Shown: in pieces, positions 8,801-16,084 of the stretch
Layout: every line of letters begins with the position of its first letter
Position numbering within the stretch: the stretch's first letter is position 1
From: CAZSWR01 sp964610885
GTDB lineage: Bacteria > Bacteroidota > Ignavibacteria > Kapaibacteriales > UBA2268
Assembly: GCA_964610885.1 (NCBI GenBank)
Contig: CAZSWR010000047.1
Coordinates: 1 to 27,368, forward strand
Length of the DNA stretch: 27,368 nucleotides
Reading direction: 5' to 3'
Made by a program: the position numbers and the translations under genes
Notes under the pieces: generated by a model
Seen by the model: the letters and a program-made list of their open reading frames with translations, nothing else
The model's database searches: none
Told to the model about the DNA's origin: nothing

Positions 8801-8997
8801 CTTTCTGGCGCGAAGAGCGCAAAGTGGATACTTATTTCGATACAAACGCAGACCCAGTCCCCTACCCAAGGAACAAAATGGAAGTGCTGCCGATCGAAAG
8901 AAGGAAATACAACTTCGCCGAGGTGGAACAACCCTGGACCGAAGCCGAAGCCATCCGCCAAGCAAAACGTTGCCTGCGCTGCGATTATGGTAAATGA
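5872..8997 (+). CDS. hydB: HydB fused to a GltD/NfnB-like NAD(P)H:FAD oxidoreductase
   Basis: A 1041-aa flavoprotein fusing two enzymes. Residues 34-115: thioredoxin-like [2Fe-2S] domain (C38, C43, C75, C79). Residues 140-550: NuoF-like NADH/FMN module with GRGGAGFP (193-200), NADEGDPGAF (221-230) and [4Fe-4S] ligands C482/C485/C488 plus C528. Ordinary HydB proteins have a 2x[4Fe-4S] ferredoxin tail after the EKRC-x-AGVC motif (555-563). Here the chain instead enters a GltD-type Fe-S domain (C571, C575, C610, C614, C618, C622) and then an FAD site GAGPAG (667-672), a second nucleotide site GAGNAAFDAA (798-807) with YRRS (822-825), and a closing C1034-x2-C1037. The Arg pair after the second fold is typical of NADPH-binding GltD/NfnB proteins. 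It overlaps hydC by 4 nt and has a good AAGGAG site inside hydC. Likely cytoplasmic; the reaction of the fused module is inferred. Confidence 0.93.
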   Translation: MIQARKIASVDDLNVIRYSVRAENMKLGSDIKEKIMVCVGGGCIASGSLKVRDEMVKALKLNDLSDQVEVAETGCLGPCVCGPVVLMGKDQIFYQNVLPEDCETIVKKHVIGGEIVENLVWKEEDGEKPVPLMNEITFFKRQTKIVLRNCGKINPLSIEEYIGCDGYQALAKALKSMQPEDVLDEMKKSGVRGRGGAGFPTFLKWSFARKSVNDQKYILCNADEGDPGAFMDRSVLEGDPHSVIEGMAIGAFAIGANQGYIYVRAEYPLAVERLQFALDRAKECGLLGDNILGSNFSFNLEIRMGSGAFVCGEETALMHSIEGKRGEPRPRPPFPAVSGLWGKPTVLNNVETFANVAPIILNGGDWFAGYGTEKSKGTKVFALAGAIQNSGLVEVPIGTSLGELIYDIGEGIPNNKKFKAAQIGGPSGGCIPKEHLNVPLDYESLNELGAIMGSGGLVVMDEDTCMVDVARFFLEFVQEESCGKCVPCRVGTKRMLEILERICNGEGVPGDIERLIELGEQIKETSLCGLGQTAPNPVLSTIRHFRHEYEAHIKEKRCEAGVCAGLVRSPCQSACPAHVDVPGFVSLIGERRYAEALRLHRERNPFAAVCARVCFHVCEDKCRRKSLDEAISVRALKRFMVDQEITIQLPEVRENKENAKKRIAIIGAGPAGLTCAYFLARLGYKPEVFESEPRPGGMLVQTIPAYRLPRETLAREIRMIENLGVDIQCDKKLGRDFTLDSLKKDGYEAVFVGIGASKGIALDLPGKEAKGVMTAMDFLRTYNLRGSVPVAKNIAIIGAGNAAFDAARTCIRLGAEKVSIIYRRSMDEMPAYFEEIDEALQEGIEVMPLTNPQEIIIENGKIEGVRCNKMKLGPFDHSGRRKAVSLGDTFVVPCTQVVLAIGQDIADLGKFNDVGLSTDKWGMIVTDPITGQTTVPYIFSGGDASNLNFSRTVIEAVAAGERAAAGIDEFLTGKNNAFWREERKVDTYFDTNADPVPYPRNKMEVLPIERRKYNFAEVEQPWTEAEAIRQAKRCLRCDYGK

Positions 8998-9035
8998 TTT
9001 GTCTAAATAATAAACAACGTAATTAATGACAAATC
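8996..9035. repeat. Short inverted repeat in the hydB-hydA-2 gap
   Basis: GATTTGTC (8996-9003, overlapping the hydB stop) is the exact complement of GACAAATC (9028-9035), with a 24-nt A/T-rich loop. There is no U-run, so it is not a classical terminator. It could affect the relative amounts of hydB and hydA-2 message. Weak evidence. Confidence 0.3.
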
Positions 9036-9068
9036 GCAAATAATGGAAATTTTACTAAGGAGATAAAA

Positions 9069-10841
9069 ATGATTTCAATGTTTGTTAATAATCTTCCGGT
9101 GGAGGTGCCGGAAGGTACAATGATACTCGAAGCAGCGAAGCAAGTGGGCGTGAAGATTCCTACTTTGTGCCAGATGGAAGGCCGCCCCGCAAAGGGTGCC
9201 TGCCGCGTTTGCTTGGTCGAGATCGAAAACTCGAACAAACCGATTGCTGCCTCGTGCGCCACTCCGGTTTCCGATGGAATGAGAATCCAAACGAACTCCA
9301 AGAAAGCCCGCGCCGCCAGGAAAACCGTCGTTGAATTGCTGCTGAGCGAACACGACGGCGATTGCAAAACCTGCAACCGCAACGACGATTGCGAACTTCA
9401 GGAAATCGCCCGCGAAATGGGTATCACGGACATACGCTACAAGGGCAAAACCGCCAAACGTATCGTTGACGATTCCACGCCTGCGCTCGTCCGCGACAAT
9501 GCAAAATGTATCAAATGCCGCCGCTGCGTTACGGTTTGCAACGAAGTGCAGCGCGTGGGCGCCCTCTTCCCACAGGGGCGCGGCTTCGATTCGGTCATCG
9601 GGCCGGCATTCACGATGAGCCTGGACGGAGTGGCCTGCGTGCAGTGCGGCCAATGCGCCGCCGTCTGCCCCGTGGGCGCAATTTCCGAACGGGACTACAT
9701 CGACGAAGTTTGGAAAGTATTGGACGACAAATCGAAATACGTGGTCGTGGAGACTGCACCGGCGATCCGTGCAGCTCTTGGCGAATGCTTTGGCTTCGCT
9801 CCTGGCACGCTCGTAACGGGCAAGATGGTTTCCGCACTGAAGCAAATCGGATTCGACGGCGTCTTCGATACGAACTTCGCCGCCGACCTGACGATCATGG
9901 AGGAAGGCACCGAACTGCTCACGAGGCTGAAACAGGCCATCGTGGACAAGCAAGAAGTGGCGCTGCCGCAGTTCTCGAGCTGCTCGCCCGGGTGGATCAA
10001 GTTCATGGAATACTACTATCCGGAAATGCTTCCGAACCTTTCGAGCTGCAAATCGCCACAGCAGATGTTTGGCGCAGTGGCCAAGACATACTACGCAAAG
10101 AAAAAAGGCGTGGATCCGAAGGATATGGTAGTGGTTTCGGTGATGCCCTGCACGGCCAAGAAATTCGAAGCGAACCGCCCCGAAATGTGCGATAGCGGAT
10201 TCCAAGACGTGGACTACGTGCTGACCACTCGCGAGTTGGGCCGCATGGTGAAGCAATGCGGAATCGATTTCGAGGACCTGCCGGACATGAAGATGGACAG
10301 CCCGATGAACGAAGGTTCGGGCGCTGCCGATATTTTCGCAAACTCCGGCGGCGTGATGGAAGCCGCGCTCCGCACGGTTTACGAAATCGTAACGGGCCGC
10401 GAATTTCCGATGGAGAATCTGCACCTGACGCCAATTATGGGACTCGAGGGTATCAAGACCGCCGCGCTCAAACTCGAAGGCTGCGTGCCCGATTGGGCAT
10501 TCCTCGAGGGCGTGGAGGTGAAAGTGGCCGTGGCGCACTCGCTTGAAAACGCCGCGCAACTGATCCACCGCATCAAAAATGGCGAAACATACCATTTCGT
10601 CGAGATTATGACCTGCCCCGGCGGTTGCATCGGCGGCGGCGGCCAACCACGCTTCACTTCGGACGATGTCCGAGCGAAACGTATGCACGCAATTTACCAA
10701 GAGGACGAAGGCAAGCAATTGCGCAAATCGCATTTGAACCCGGAAATCACCCAGATATACGAAGAATACCTGGGCAAGCCGCTCGGCGAGCTTTCGCACC
10801 ACTTGCTGCACACAAAATACACAGAAAGAGCCAAAGTGTAA
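9069..10841 (+). CDS. hydA: [FeFe]-hydrogenase catalytic subunit HydA, copy 2 (complete)
   Basis: Complete 590-aa catalytic subunit (modular M3-like architecture). N-terminal [2Fe-2S] C34/C45/C48/C63; His-ligated [4Fe-4S] H95/C99/C102/C108; two [4Fe-4S] clusters C147/150/153/157 and C190/193/196/200. The H domain has L1 FSSCSPGW (C305), L2 MPCTAKKFE (C361) and L3 EIMTCPGGCIGGGGQP (C516, C520), then a small-subunit-like C-terminal region with SHHLLHTKY. All H-cluster motifs look intact, so an active enzyme is expected, given HydEFG maturases encoded elsewhere. As in copy 1, the residue after the L1 Cys is Ser. The ATG at 9069 follows a strong AAGGAG (9057-9062). It lies 71 bp after hydB and completes a hydC-hydB-hydA operon closed by a strong terminator at 10879. 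Confidence 0.97.
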   Translation: MISMFVNNLPVEVPEGTMILEAAKQVGVKIPTLCQMEGRPAKGACRVCLVEIENSNKPIAASCATPVSDGMRIQTNSKKARAARKTVVELLLSEHDGDCKTCNRNDDCELQEIAREMGITDIRYKGKTAKRIVDDSTPALVRDNAKCIKCRRCVTVCNEVQRVGALFPQGRGFDSVIGPAFTMSLDGVACVQCGQCAAVCPVGAISERDYIDEVWKVLDDKSKYVVVETAPAIRAALGECFGFAPGTLVTGKMVSALKQIGFDGVFDTNFAADLTIMEEGTELLTRLKQAIVDKQEVALPQFSSCSPGWIKFMEYYYPEMLPNLSSCKSPQQMFGAVAKTYYAKKKGVDPKDMVVVSVMPCTAKKFEANRPEMCDSGFQDVDYVLTTRELGRMVKQCGIDFEDLPDMKMDSPMNEGSGAADIFANSGGVMEAALRTVYEIVTGREFPMENLHLTPIMGLEGIKTAALKLEGCVPDWAFLEGVEVKVAVAHSLENAAQLIHRIKNGETYHFVEIMTCPGGCIGGGGQPRFTSDDVRAKRMHAIYQEDEGKQLRKSHLNPEITQIYEEYLGKPLGELSHHLLHTKYTERAKV

Positions 10842-10878
10842 CGCACACGAAAGCTCTTTCGCCGCGAACCAACAATCA

Positions 10879-10916
10879 AAAACCCGCCGCTTCCATTTCG
10901 CGAAGCGGCGGGTTTT
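10879..10916. terminator. Bidirectional intrinsic terminator between hydA-2 and the anti-sigma gene
   Basis: Perfect 14-bp arms AAAACCCGCCGCTT (10879-10892) and AAGCGGCGGGTTTT (10903-10916) around a 10-nt loop. The GC-rich core is flanked by A on one side and T on the other, so it can end transcription of hydA-2 (plus) and of the convergent sigma/anti-sigma pair (minus). Confidence 0.9.
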
Positions 10917-10963
10917 GTGTTGTGGTGGCATGGAAAATTATGGGCAAATTGCGATGGCCGATA

Positions 10964-12841
10964 TTACTCGATTATCACTCTTTGGACGGCCTGTTCGCCG
11001 TTGTCGGTGGAGACCACGAGAAGGTAAAGCCCCGGGGCAATGCCGGAAATGGGGAATTGCTCGTTGATCTGCCCTGCCGGCCTTGAGGCCATTGCCGACA
11101 GGTCGCTGACCTTTGCGCCACGGAGGTCGTGCAGCGCGACGCTGCAATTCCGCTCTGAGGTGAGCAAATACGAAGCCGTGAGCACGGTCTTGACGGGATT
11201 GGGCGAAATGGCTAAGTTCTCGATTGCGCCGCTGCAGGCTCTCCACACCTCGAAATAAGATTTCTCGCCGGGATGCGGCGCCAAGCGGCAATCGAGCAAA
11301 CTGTTTTTGAGAGCAATCAGTTCCGGTTCGAGCACTTGGCTGTACCGAGCCGGCAGTTTGTCAATCAGTTCGGCTGTGGGTTCGTACCAGAAGATGTACG
11401 ATTGGCCGGCGTCCGAACTATTTACCACGACCGGTACCAATTTGTTCACGCGAAGGTACGCATCGAGTTCGTTTTCGATGCTTTCCATCTCGGCCATGAG
11501 CGAATCGGCCTGATATTGCCACGAGCGCATTGCGATGGCGGACGGATAGTATTTATTCTTGAAGTTATCAGTATTATTGCCCATCTGCGCTGTTCTGAAA
11601 ATTGTCTGGAAATCGATGGAGCGAACCGACGAATTCAGGTTGATCAGGTAGTTATAATCATTAATTGCAATGCGCAACGAATCCAATTTGCTTTTCAGGT
11701 CTTTAAAATCAATAAAAGTGTTTGTGTCTTGCGCGACGTCGGCAGGTCTAACCGATTCGGGTTGGGCTACTTCGGCTTCGATTTCGACAGTACCTTCGTA
11801 TTGCTCGCGGATATTTTTGATGATTGCTGCCAAGCTCATGCGGCCGCCACGATTTCGGCCACTCGAAATGTCGAATTCTCTGCTCAGGTTCGCCAGAATC
11901 TCGTCAAATAGCGAATCGGCATTGATAGTAATGTTAATTGATTCGTTAGGGCTGGTGCCGTCCGCAAAGCTGAAATTGATATTCGAGCCGTGTTGCGAAA
12001 GCAAGCTGCGGCGCTGGCGAAAGATTGAGAATCCCAAACCTGAATGGTTGTCCGGCGCGTCCGATTGGTCGAAGTTGCTGATATATACATTCGAAAGGGT
12101 AGCGGCTCCGTCATTTTGGTTGCCGTCTTTGGAATATGTTTTGATCAGGTTCACGTTGTTGTTCGATATCAGGCTGAGCTTCCTATTCCCGACGTTGTCG
12201 GTAACGAATTTCGGAATCAGCGCATTGCCGGCCGTGTGGGTTGTGTTCTGAATGTCCACATCGCCACGGGCAAGAATCACTTTGACGTCGAAAGCATCGT
12301 TTTTCCCAGCCACAAATTCAATCGATCCGTCTTTTGTCTGGCCGATTCCGAGCGCAGAGGCTTCTCCGGGAGCCAGCTCGACCATATTGATACCCTTGAC
12401 GGAAACCGGTTGATGGATTTCCTGTTCGGTGGCCGATTGATACGATACGCGGGTGCGCGAATGGATTCGTTTGCTTGTGCTGCTATGGGTCGGTGCGGAA
12501 CTTTCGGCTATTTCCTTATCGGAGCTTGTGGCAGCGGAGCTAATATTTCCAACTTCGGCGACTTCGGCGATTGATTCTGATGGGGTTGTGCGGGTCGAGG
12601 CCTCCTCGCGGAAGGCCAGATACGAAGCACCGGTGAGAACGATAGCTGCGGCGGCCACGGAAATAATGAGTTTCGAGCCGATCGAGGAAATGAATTTGTT
12701 CGGGACGACATTCCTGGCCGGTACCAATGGTTGCGTGGCCGCATTCCTTACAATTTCGTCAATTTCCTTCACGCTCATGATGAGCGGTTCTTTCCTGGCC
12801 TCGGCGAATAGTTTGTCTATATATTCAGTTTTGTTATTCAT
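10964..12841 (-). CDS. Anti-sigma-like membrane protein with C-terminal T9SS type A sorting domain
   Basis: A 625-aa protein encoded directly after an ECF sigma factor. Residues 1-55 are charged and probably cytoplasmic, with IDKLFAEARKEP...SVKEIDEIV, similar in style to the short N-termini of Bacteroidota anti-sigma proteins. Residues about 57-76 (LIISVAAAAIVLTGASYLAF) form one membrane segment. A long Ser/Thr-rich and otherwise unrecognised extracytoplasmic part follows (80-540). The last 80 or so residues start at ISPNPVKT and contain ALHDLRG, ISGIAPGLYLLVV and a final QRVIIE, the pattern of a T9SS type A sorting domain. Its ATG overlaps the sigma stop by 8 nt (12834-12841), suggesting translational coupling. 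The anti-sigma role is inferred from position and topology; an alternative is a surface protein whose expression the sigma factor controls. Confidence 0.75.
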   Translation of the reverse strand: MNNKTEYIDKLFAEARKEPLIMSVKEIDEIVRNAATQPLVPARNVVPNKFISSIGSKLIISVAAAAIVLTGASYLAFREEASTRTTPSESIAEVAEVGNISSAATSSDKEIAESSAPTHSSTSKRIHSRTRVSYQSATEQEIHQPVSVKGINMVELAPGEASALGIGQTKDGSIEFVAGKNDAFDVKVILARGDVDIQNTTHTAGNALIPKFVTDNVGNRKLSLISNNNVNLIKTYSKDGNQNDGAATLSNVYISNFDQSDAPDNHSGLGFSIFRQRRSLLSQHGSNINFSFADGTSPNESINITINADSLFDEILANLSREFDISSGRNRGGRMSLAAIIKNIREQYEGTVEIEAEVAQPESVRPADVAQDTNTFIDFKDLKSKLDSLRIAINDYNYLINLNSSVRSIDFQTIFRTAQMGNNTDNFKNKYYPSAIAMRSWQYQADSLMAEMESIENELDAYLRVNKLVPVVVNSSDAGQSYIFWYEPTAELIDKLPARYSQVLEPELIALKNSLLDCRLAPHPGEKSYFEVWRACSGAIENLAISPNPVKTVLTASYLLTSERNCSVALHDLRGAKVSDLSAMASRPAGQINEQFPISGIAPGLYLLVVSTDNGEQAVQRVIIE

Positions 12842-13451
12842 TGTAAGCCTTCACGTTTGAAGCTACTGCACATTCTAAGTTATTAGCGTCTCTGTTCATG
12901 TATTTTTTAATATTGTCTTCGCGCACTAATTCATAAATTTCATTTCTTTTCTTGGGCGTGGGCGCCAAGATTTCCGCCAGCTGTTCGCGGCCGCGTTTGA
13001 GTCGGGATTTGACCCCCGAAAGCGTTCCACCTTGAAGTTCTTTGACTTCCTCGAGCGAGAACCCCGACAGTTCGAATAGGATTATCGCTTCTTTTTGCTT
13101 TTCGGGCAATGTGTCGATGGCCGAATACAGGCGGTGGATGTCTGCTTTGGAATCGGGCAGGCTGTCCGTCGAGCGGATATTTTCGGCAAATTGTTCGTCG
13201 TACTCGGCAAAAATACGGCTACGCCAGCGTCTTCGTTTAAAAATACGACTTGCGATGGTAAACGTATAACTTTTAAACGATTCGGGCTTGCGTAGCTTGT
13301 CAAAGTTCTGGAAGGCCACGAGAATAGTCTCGCTGACCAAATCGCGGGCATCGTCTGTATTCCTTGTCATCGCGCGGGCAAAGCGCATCAGCCCGTCCCT
13401 TACCGGCGCAAGCAACGTTAGGAATTTTTCTTGCTTCTCTTCAGTAGTCAT
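12834..13451 (-). CDS. ECF-type RNA polymerase sigma factor
   Basis: Small sigma-70 family factor (205 aa from the ATG at 13451; an in-frame TTG at 13478 would add 9 residues). Region 2 contains LMRFARAMTRNTDDARDLVSE and TILVAFQNFDKLR. Region 4 contains IDTLPEKQKEAIILFELSGF, the helix-turn-helix FSLEEVKELQGGTLSGVKSRLKR, and then a basic C-terminal extension of about 40 residues. It lacks sigma regions 1 and 3, as expected for an ECF factor. It overlaps the downstream membrane protein by 8 nt; such pairs usually respond to envelope signals by release of the sigma from its anti-sigma. Regulon unknown. The upstream gap to the divergent rel gene is about 745 bp and full of repeats. Confidence 0.9.
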   Translation of the reverse strand: MTTEEKQEKFLTLLAPVRDGLMRFARAMTRNTDDARDLVSETILVAFQNFDKLRKPESFKSYTFTIASRIFKRRRWRSRIFAEYDEQFAENIRSTDSLPDSKADIHRLYSAIDTLPEKQKEAIILFELSGFSLEEVKELQGGTLSGVKSRLKRGREQLAEILAPTPKKRNEIYELVREDNIKKYMNRDANNLECAVASNVKAYNE

Positions 13452-13548
13452 TGCCCATTTCCGTTTACCATCACACAATTGTTAGTTACGCGCCCGAAGG
13501 AAAAGTTTCATAATAATTTAAAGATATGTGCCTCGCCTCGGGGCGGAG

Positions 13549-13660
13549 GAACGACTGTTCGTTTCGCTGAACGATTGTTCGTTTCGCTGAACGATTGTTC
13601 GTTTCGCTGAACGATTGTTCGTTTCGCTGAACGATTGCTCGTTTCGCTGAACGACTGACG
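13549..13660. repeat. 20-bp tandem repeat, about 5.5 copies
   Basis: Unit GTTTCGCTGAACGATTGTTC repeated head-to-tail from 13561, with exact copies at 13561-13580, 13581-13600 and 13601-13620. The copy at 13621 has one change (GCTC for GTTC); the final copy at 13641 diverges in its last 5 bases (ACGACTGACG for ACGATTGTTC). A half unit precedes at about 13549. Each unit contains the small dyad TCGTT...AACGA. Since 20 is not a multiple of 3 a coding role is unlikely; it looks like a minisatellite that could vary in copy number. Confidence 0.95.
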
Positions 13661-14196
13661 TTCCATAAGCCATTCTACGAACATCAAGGCAAAAAGTTTT
13701 AATCATTGCGATTTATGATTAAATATGCCTTGTACTGAAATATCTTTACACAAAGGAGGCAAAACCATGGAACAAAGGCACAGACCGAACTAACCTCAAT
13801 CCCTAAATCCCTTTCTCCCAAAGGGCGACGAGGGACTTCCCCAAAAAAACGTTTCCTTAATCCCTTCTTCCGCCGGGAGAAGGGCCGGGGATGAGGGTAA
13901 AGAATGTATTTCATATTTTTAATGAATAATCCTGGGTTAATTACAGTTCAGACAATCATTTCATCATCATATAATCTCTATGAAACGGCATTTCAACTGG
14001 CTGGCGAATCAGCCATTCCACAGAAATCCACAAGAATTTGTTTATTTTAACAAATTAATATTGCGTTTTATTTCGGAATTAAGTATATTTTGATTCGCGA
14101 GAAGTGATGAACGTTTGAACAGTGAAGCGAAAACTCATCCGATAAGAATTATCGCCGAACTGGCGCGCGGGAACAAAAGCTGAAAGCAGGAAAAAG
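13661..14196. other. Gene-free region with dispersed palindromic repeat fragments
   Basis: No gene is supported. It holds short palindromes of the kind scattered between genes in many genomes: CCCTTT...AAAGGG (13809-13825) and CCCTTCT...AGAAGGG (13862-13884). ACAGTTCAGACAATCA (13943-13958) recurs exactly at 17502-17517. A near-perfect ribosome site AAAGGAGG (13753-13760) precedes an ATG at 13767, but the frame ends after 8 codons. The rel promoter should lie in the A/T-rich last 150 bp; no clear -35/-10 pair is seen. Confidence 0.6.
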
Positions 14197-15996
14197 ATGG
14201 ATAAAATATTCGAGATTGAAAAAGAAATGTGTTGTCCGTTCGGCGAAAACGTCGAATCAGACTTTGCATACCTGATGGACGAATGCCGACGGAACATAGA
14301 CAACTTCGACGAAACTAAAATCAGCGAGGCTTTTTGGCTATGCGTGGACGCCCACAAGGACCAACCCCGCTCCACGGGCGACCCCTACTATACGCATCCG
14401 ATGAAGGTCGCGCTACTGCTGCTGAACGAATTCAACGTCAACGACAACAGCACAATCATTGCGGCGCTGCTGCACGACACGCTCGAGGACACTTGGGTTA
14501 CGTTCGAGAACTTGGCCGAGCGCTTCAGCACGGATATTGCAAATCTGGTCGAAGGCGTTACCAAAATTAAAACGCCCAAAGACGACATTGCAGACAAAGA
14601 CGACCGCTACAAAATTTCGCTGATGGACAAAGCCGCCACCTACACAAAGCTCTTCACGGGCCTGGTGCGCGACGTCCGCATCATTTTGGTCAAACTTGCC
14701 GACCGCATCGACAACCTGCGGACGCTCTACGCACTGCCGGAGCGAAAAAGGATATCGATTGCGAAGGAAACAATGAATTTCTACACTCCTTTCGCCCAAA
14801 GGTTGGGCCTTAAGAAAATCAAAGGCTACCTGGAGGATCTGTCCCTTTCGTATTTCAACGAAGCTGCGTACATGGACATCAAACCCGCCCTGGCGCGGAA
14901 AAGGGCCGAATTCATCGAATACATCCGCTTCTTCTACGAACAGCTGACCACGCTGCTCATCGAACGGAAAATCGAACACGTGATCACCATCGAGCACAAA
15001 CACGTTTACGAAATCTACACTATGATGCACGAGCAGGGGAAACGCATCGAGGACATAGACAATTTTTACTCCATGGTAATAATTCTCCCAACGGAAGACA
15101 TTACGGAATGTTACCGCGTCTATGGGCTGATTTCGAGCGTTTTCGGGCCAGTTAGCTCGCTGGAGGACTACATTGCCCGCCCGAAAATCAACATCTACCG
15201 CGCTCTGCACTCCACCCACTACGGTCCGGGCCGCCGACTGGTCGAAGTCGTCATACGTACCGAAGCGATGGAAAAAGTGGCCGAATGCGGAATTGCGAAT
15301 ATTTTCCCGCTCAAGAGCGGCTCCGCCGAATTGGAAATGAACGAACCGGGCCGCGACGAATGGGTCCAATGGATGAACGATATTATCGAAGACGGCGACG
15401 CCGACGCAGTCCAAAGGATCTGGGGCTCCATCAAAAAGAACCTTTACGAAGACAGGATCCACATCTACAGCGAGGACGGCCGCGTGTTCAATATGCCCGT
15501 CGGCGCTTGCTCGGTCGATTTCGCGTTTTCGCTCTCGGTTGCGACCGGACTGCATTGCCTTTCGGCCAAAGTGAATGGCGAGATCAAACAGTTGGACTAC
15601 GAACTGAAAGACCGCGACGTGGTGGAGATCATCACCTCGTCGAAAGCAGTCCCGGCATACGAATGGTCCGACTTCGTGATCACGCACCGCGCAGTGGTTT
15701 CGCTGTATAACTACTTCAAGCAAAACAACATACAAATACAAAACAAGGCCTACGTGGAGCATCCGCAGCTTGCGAAATTGCGCATCACCGGCGAGGACAG
15801 GCCGCAATTGCTACACGACATCACAATCGGAATCGGCACGAACAATATTCAGCGCATCAACCTGAGCACGGTCGATTCGGTTTTCGAGGCCGCCTTCACG
15901 ATCAGCATGAACAGCCGGTCCGAACTGAACGCACTTTTCACCAAACTGCTCACGATACGCGGCATCAAGGGTATAGAGCAAATCGAAGAGGATTGA
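14197..15996 (+). CDS. RelA/SpoT-family protein, hydrolase intact, synthetase half degenerate
   Basis: A 599-aa alarmone ((p)ppGpp) enzyme homologue. HD hydrolase: H67 (YYTHP), H93-D94, E97-D98 and D169 in KLADR, all retained, plus VEGVTKI and AKETMNFYTPFAQRLG. The synthetase region (about 255-370) keeps D288, E350, DYIARPK and LHST. It has M293 where an Arg is expected (D-x4-R), E266 instead of the usual Arg in the R-x-K motif, and V352 for Gln in E-x-Q-I-R-T. The TGS domain (about 420-480) and C-terminal ACT domain (about 527-597) are present, with no Cys-rich zinc-finger domain between them, which explains a length below the roughly 730 aa of full Rel. A (p)ppGpp hydrolase with weak or no synthesis is the likely role, as in SpoT-like specialists. 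Start ATG 14197 follows CAGGAAAAAG. It stands alone; the next gene is convergent. Confidence 0.88.
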   Translation: MDKIFEIEKEMCCPFGENVESDFAYLMDECRRNIDNFDETKISEAFWLCVDAHKDQPRSTGDPYYTHPMKVALLLLNEFNVNDNSTIIAALLHDTLEDTWVTFENLAERFSTDIANLVEGVTKIKTPKDDIADKDDRYKISLMDKAATYTKLFTGLVRDVRIILVKLADRIDNLRTLYALPERKRISIAKETMNFYTPFAQRLGLKKIKGYLEDLSLSYFNEAAYMDIKPALARKRAEFIEYIRFFYEQLTTLLIERKIEHVITIEHKHVYEIYTMMHEQGKRIEDIDNFYSMVIILPTEDITECYRVYGLISSVFGPVSSLEDYIARPKINIYRALHSTHYGPGRRLVEVVIRTEAMEKVAECGIANIFPLKSGSAELEMNEPGRDEWVQWMNDIIEDGDADAVQRIWGSIKKNLYEDRIHIYSEDGRVFNMPVGACSVDFAFSLSVATGLHCLSAKVNGEIKQLDYELKDRDVVEIITSSKAVPAYEWSDFVITHRAVVSLYNYFKQNNIQIQNKAYVEHPQLAKLRITGEDRPQLLHDITIGIGTNNIQRINLSTVDSVFEAAFTISMNSRSELNALFTKLLTIRGIKGIEQIEED

Positions 15997-16084
15997 CAGC
16001 AGGGAAGAAATGATTCATTTTACCATTTCGGTGGATTTCGAGAAGATCGAGGATCTGTGTTCTTCGGGGCAATAATAATTTATA

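Noticed and set aside
13549..13660. CRISPR array
   Set aside because: Units are directly adjacent with no unique spacers, and no cas gene is present.
13518..13706. Repeat protein encoded on the minus strand across the 20-bp tandem repeat
   Set aside because: The 20-bp period changes frame at each unit and the product is low-complexity, with no ribosome site.
13767..13793. 8-codon frame behind a near-perfect AAAGGAGG site
   Set aside because: A leader peptide was considered, but no attenuator follows and the next gene on this strand is 400 bp away. The purine-rich site lies inside a decayed repeat region.
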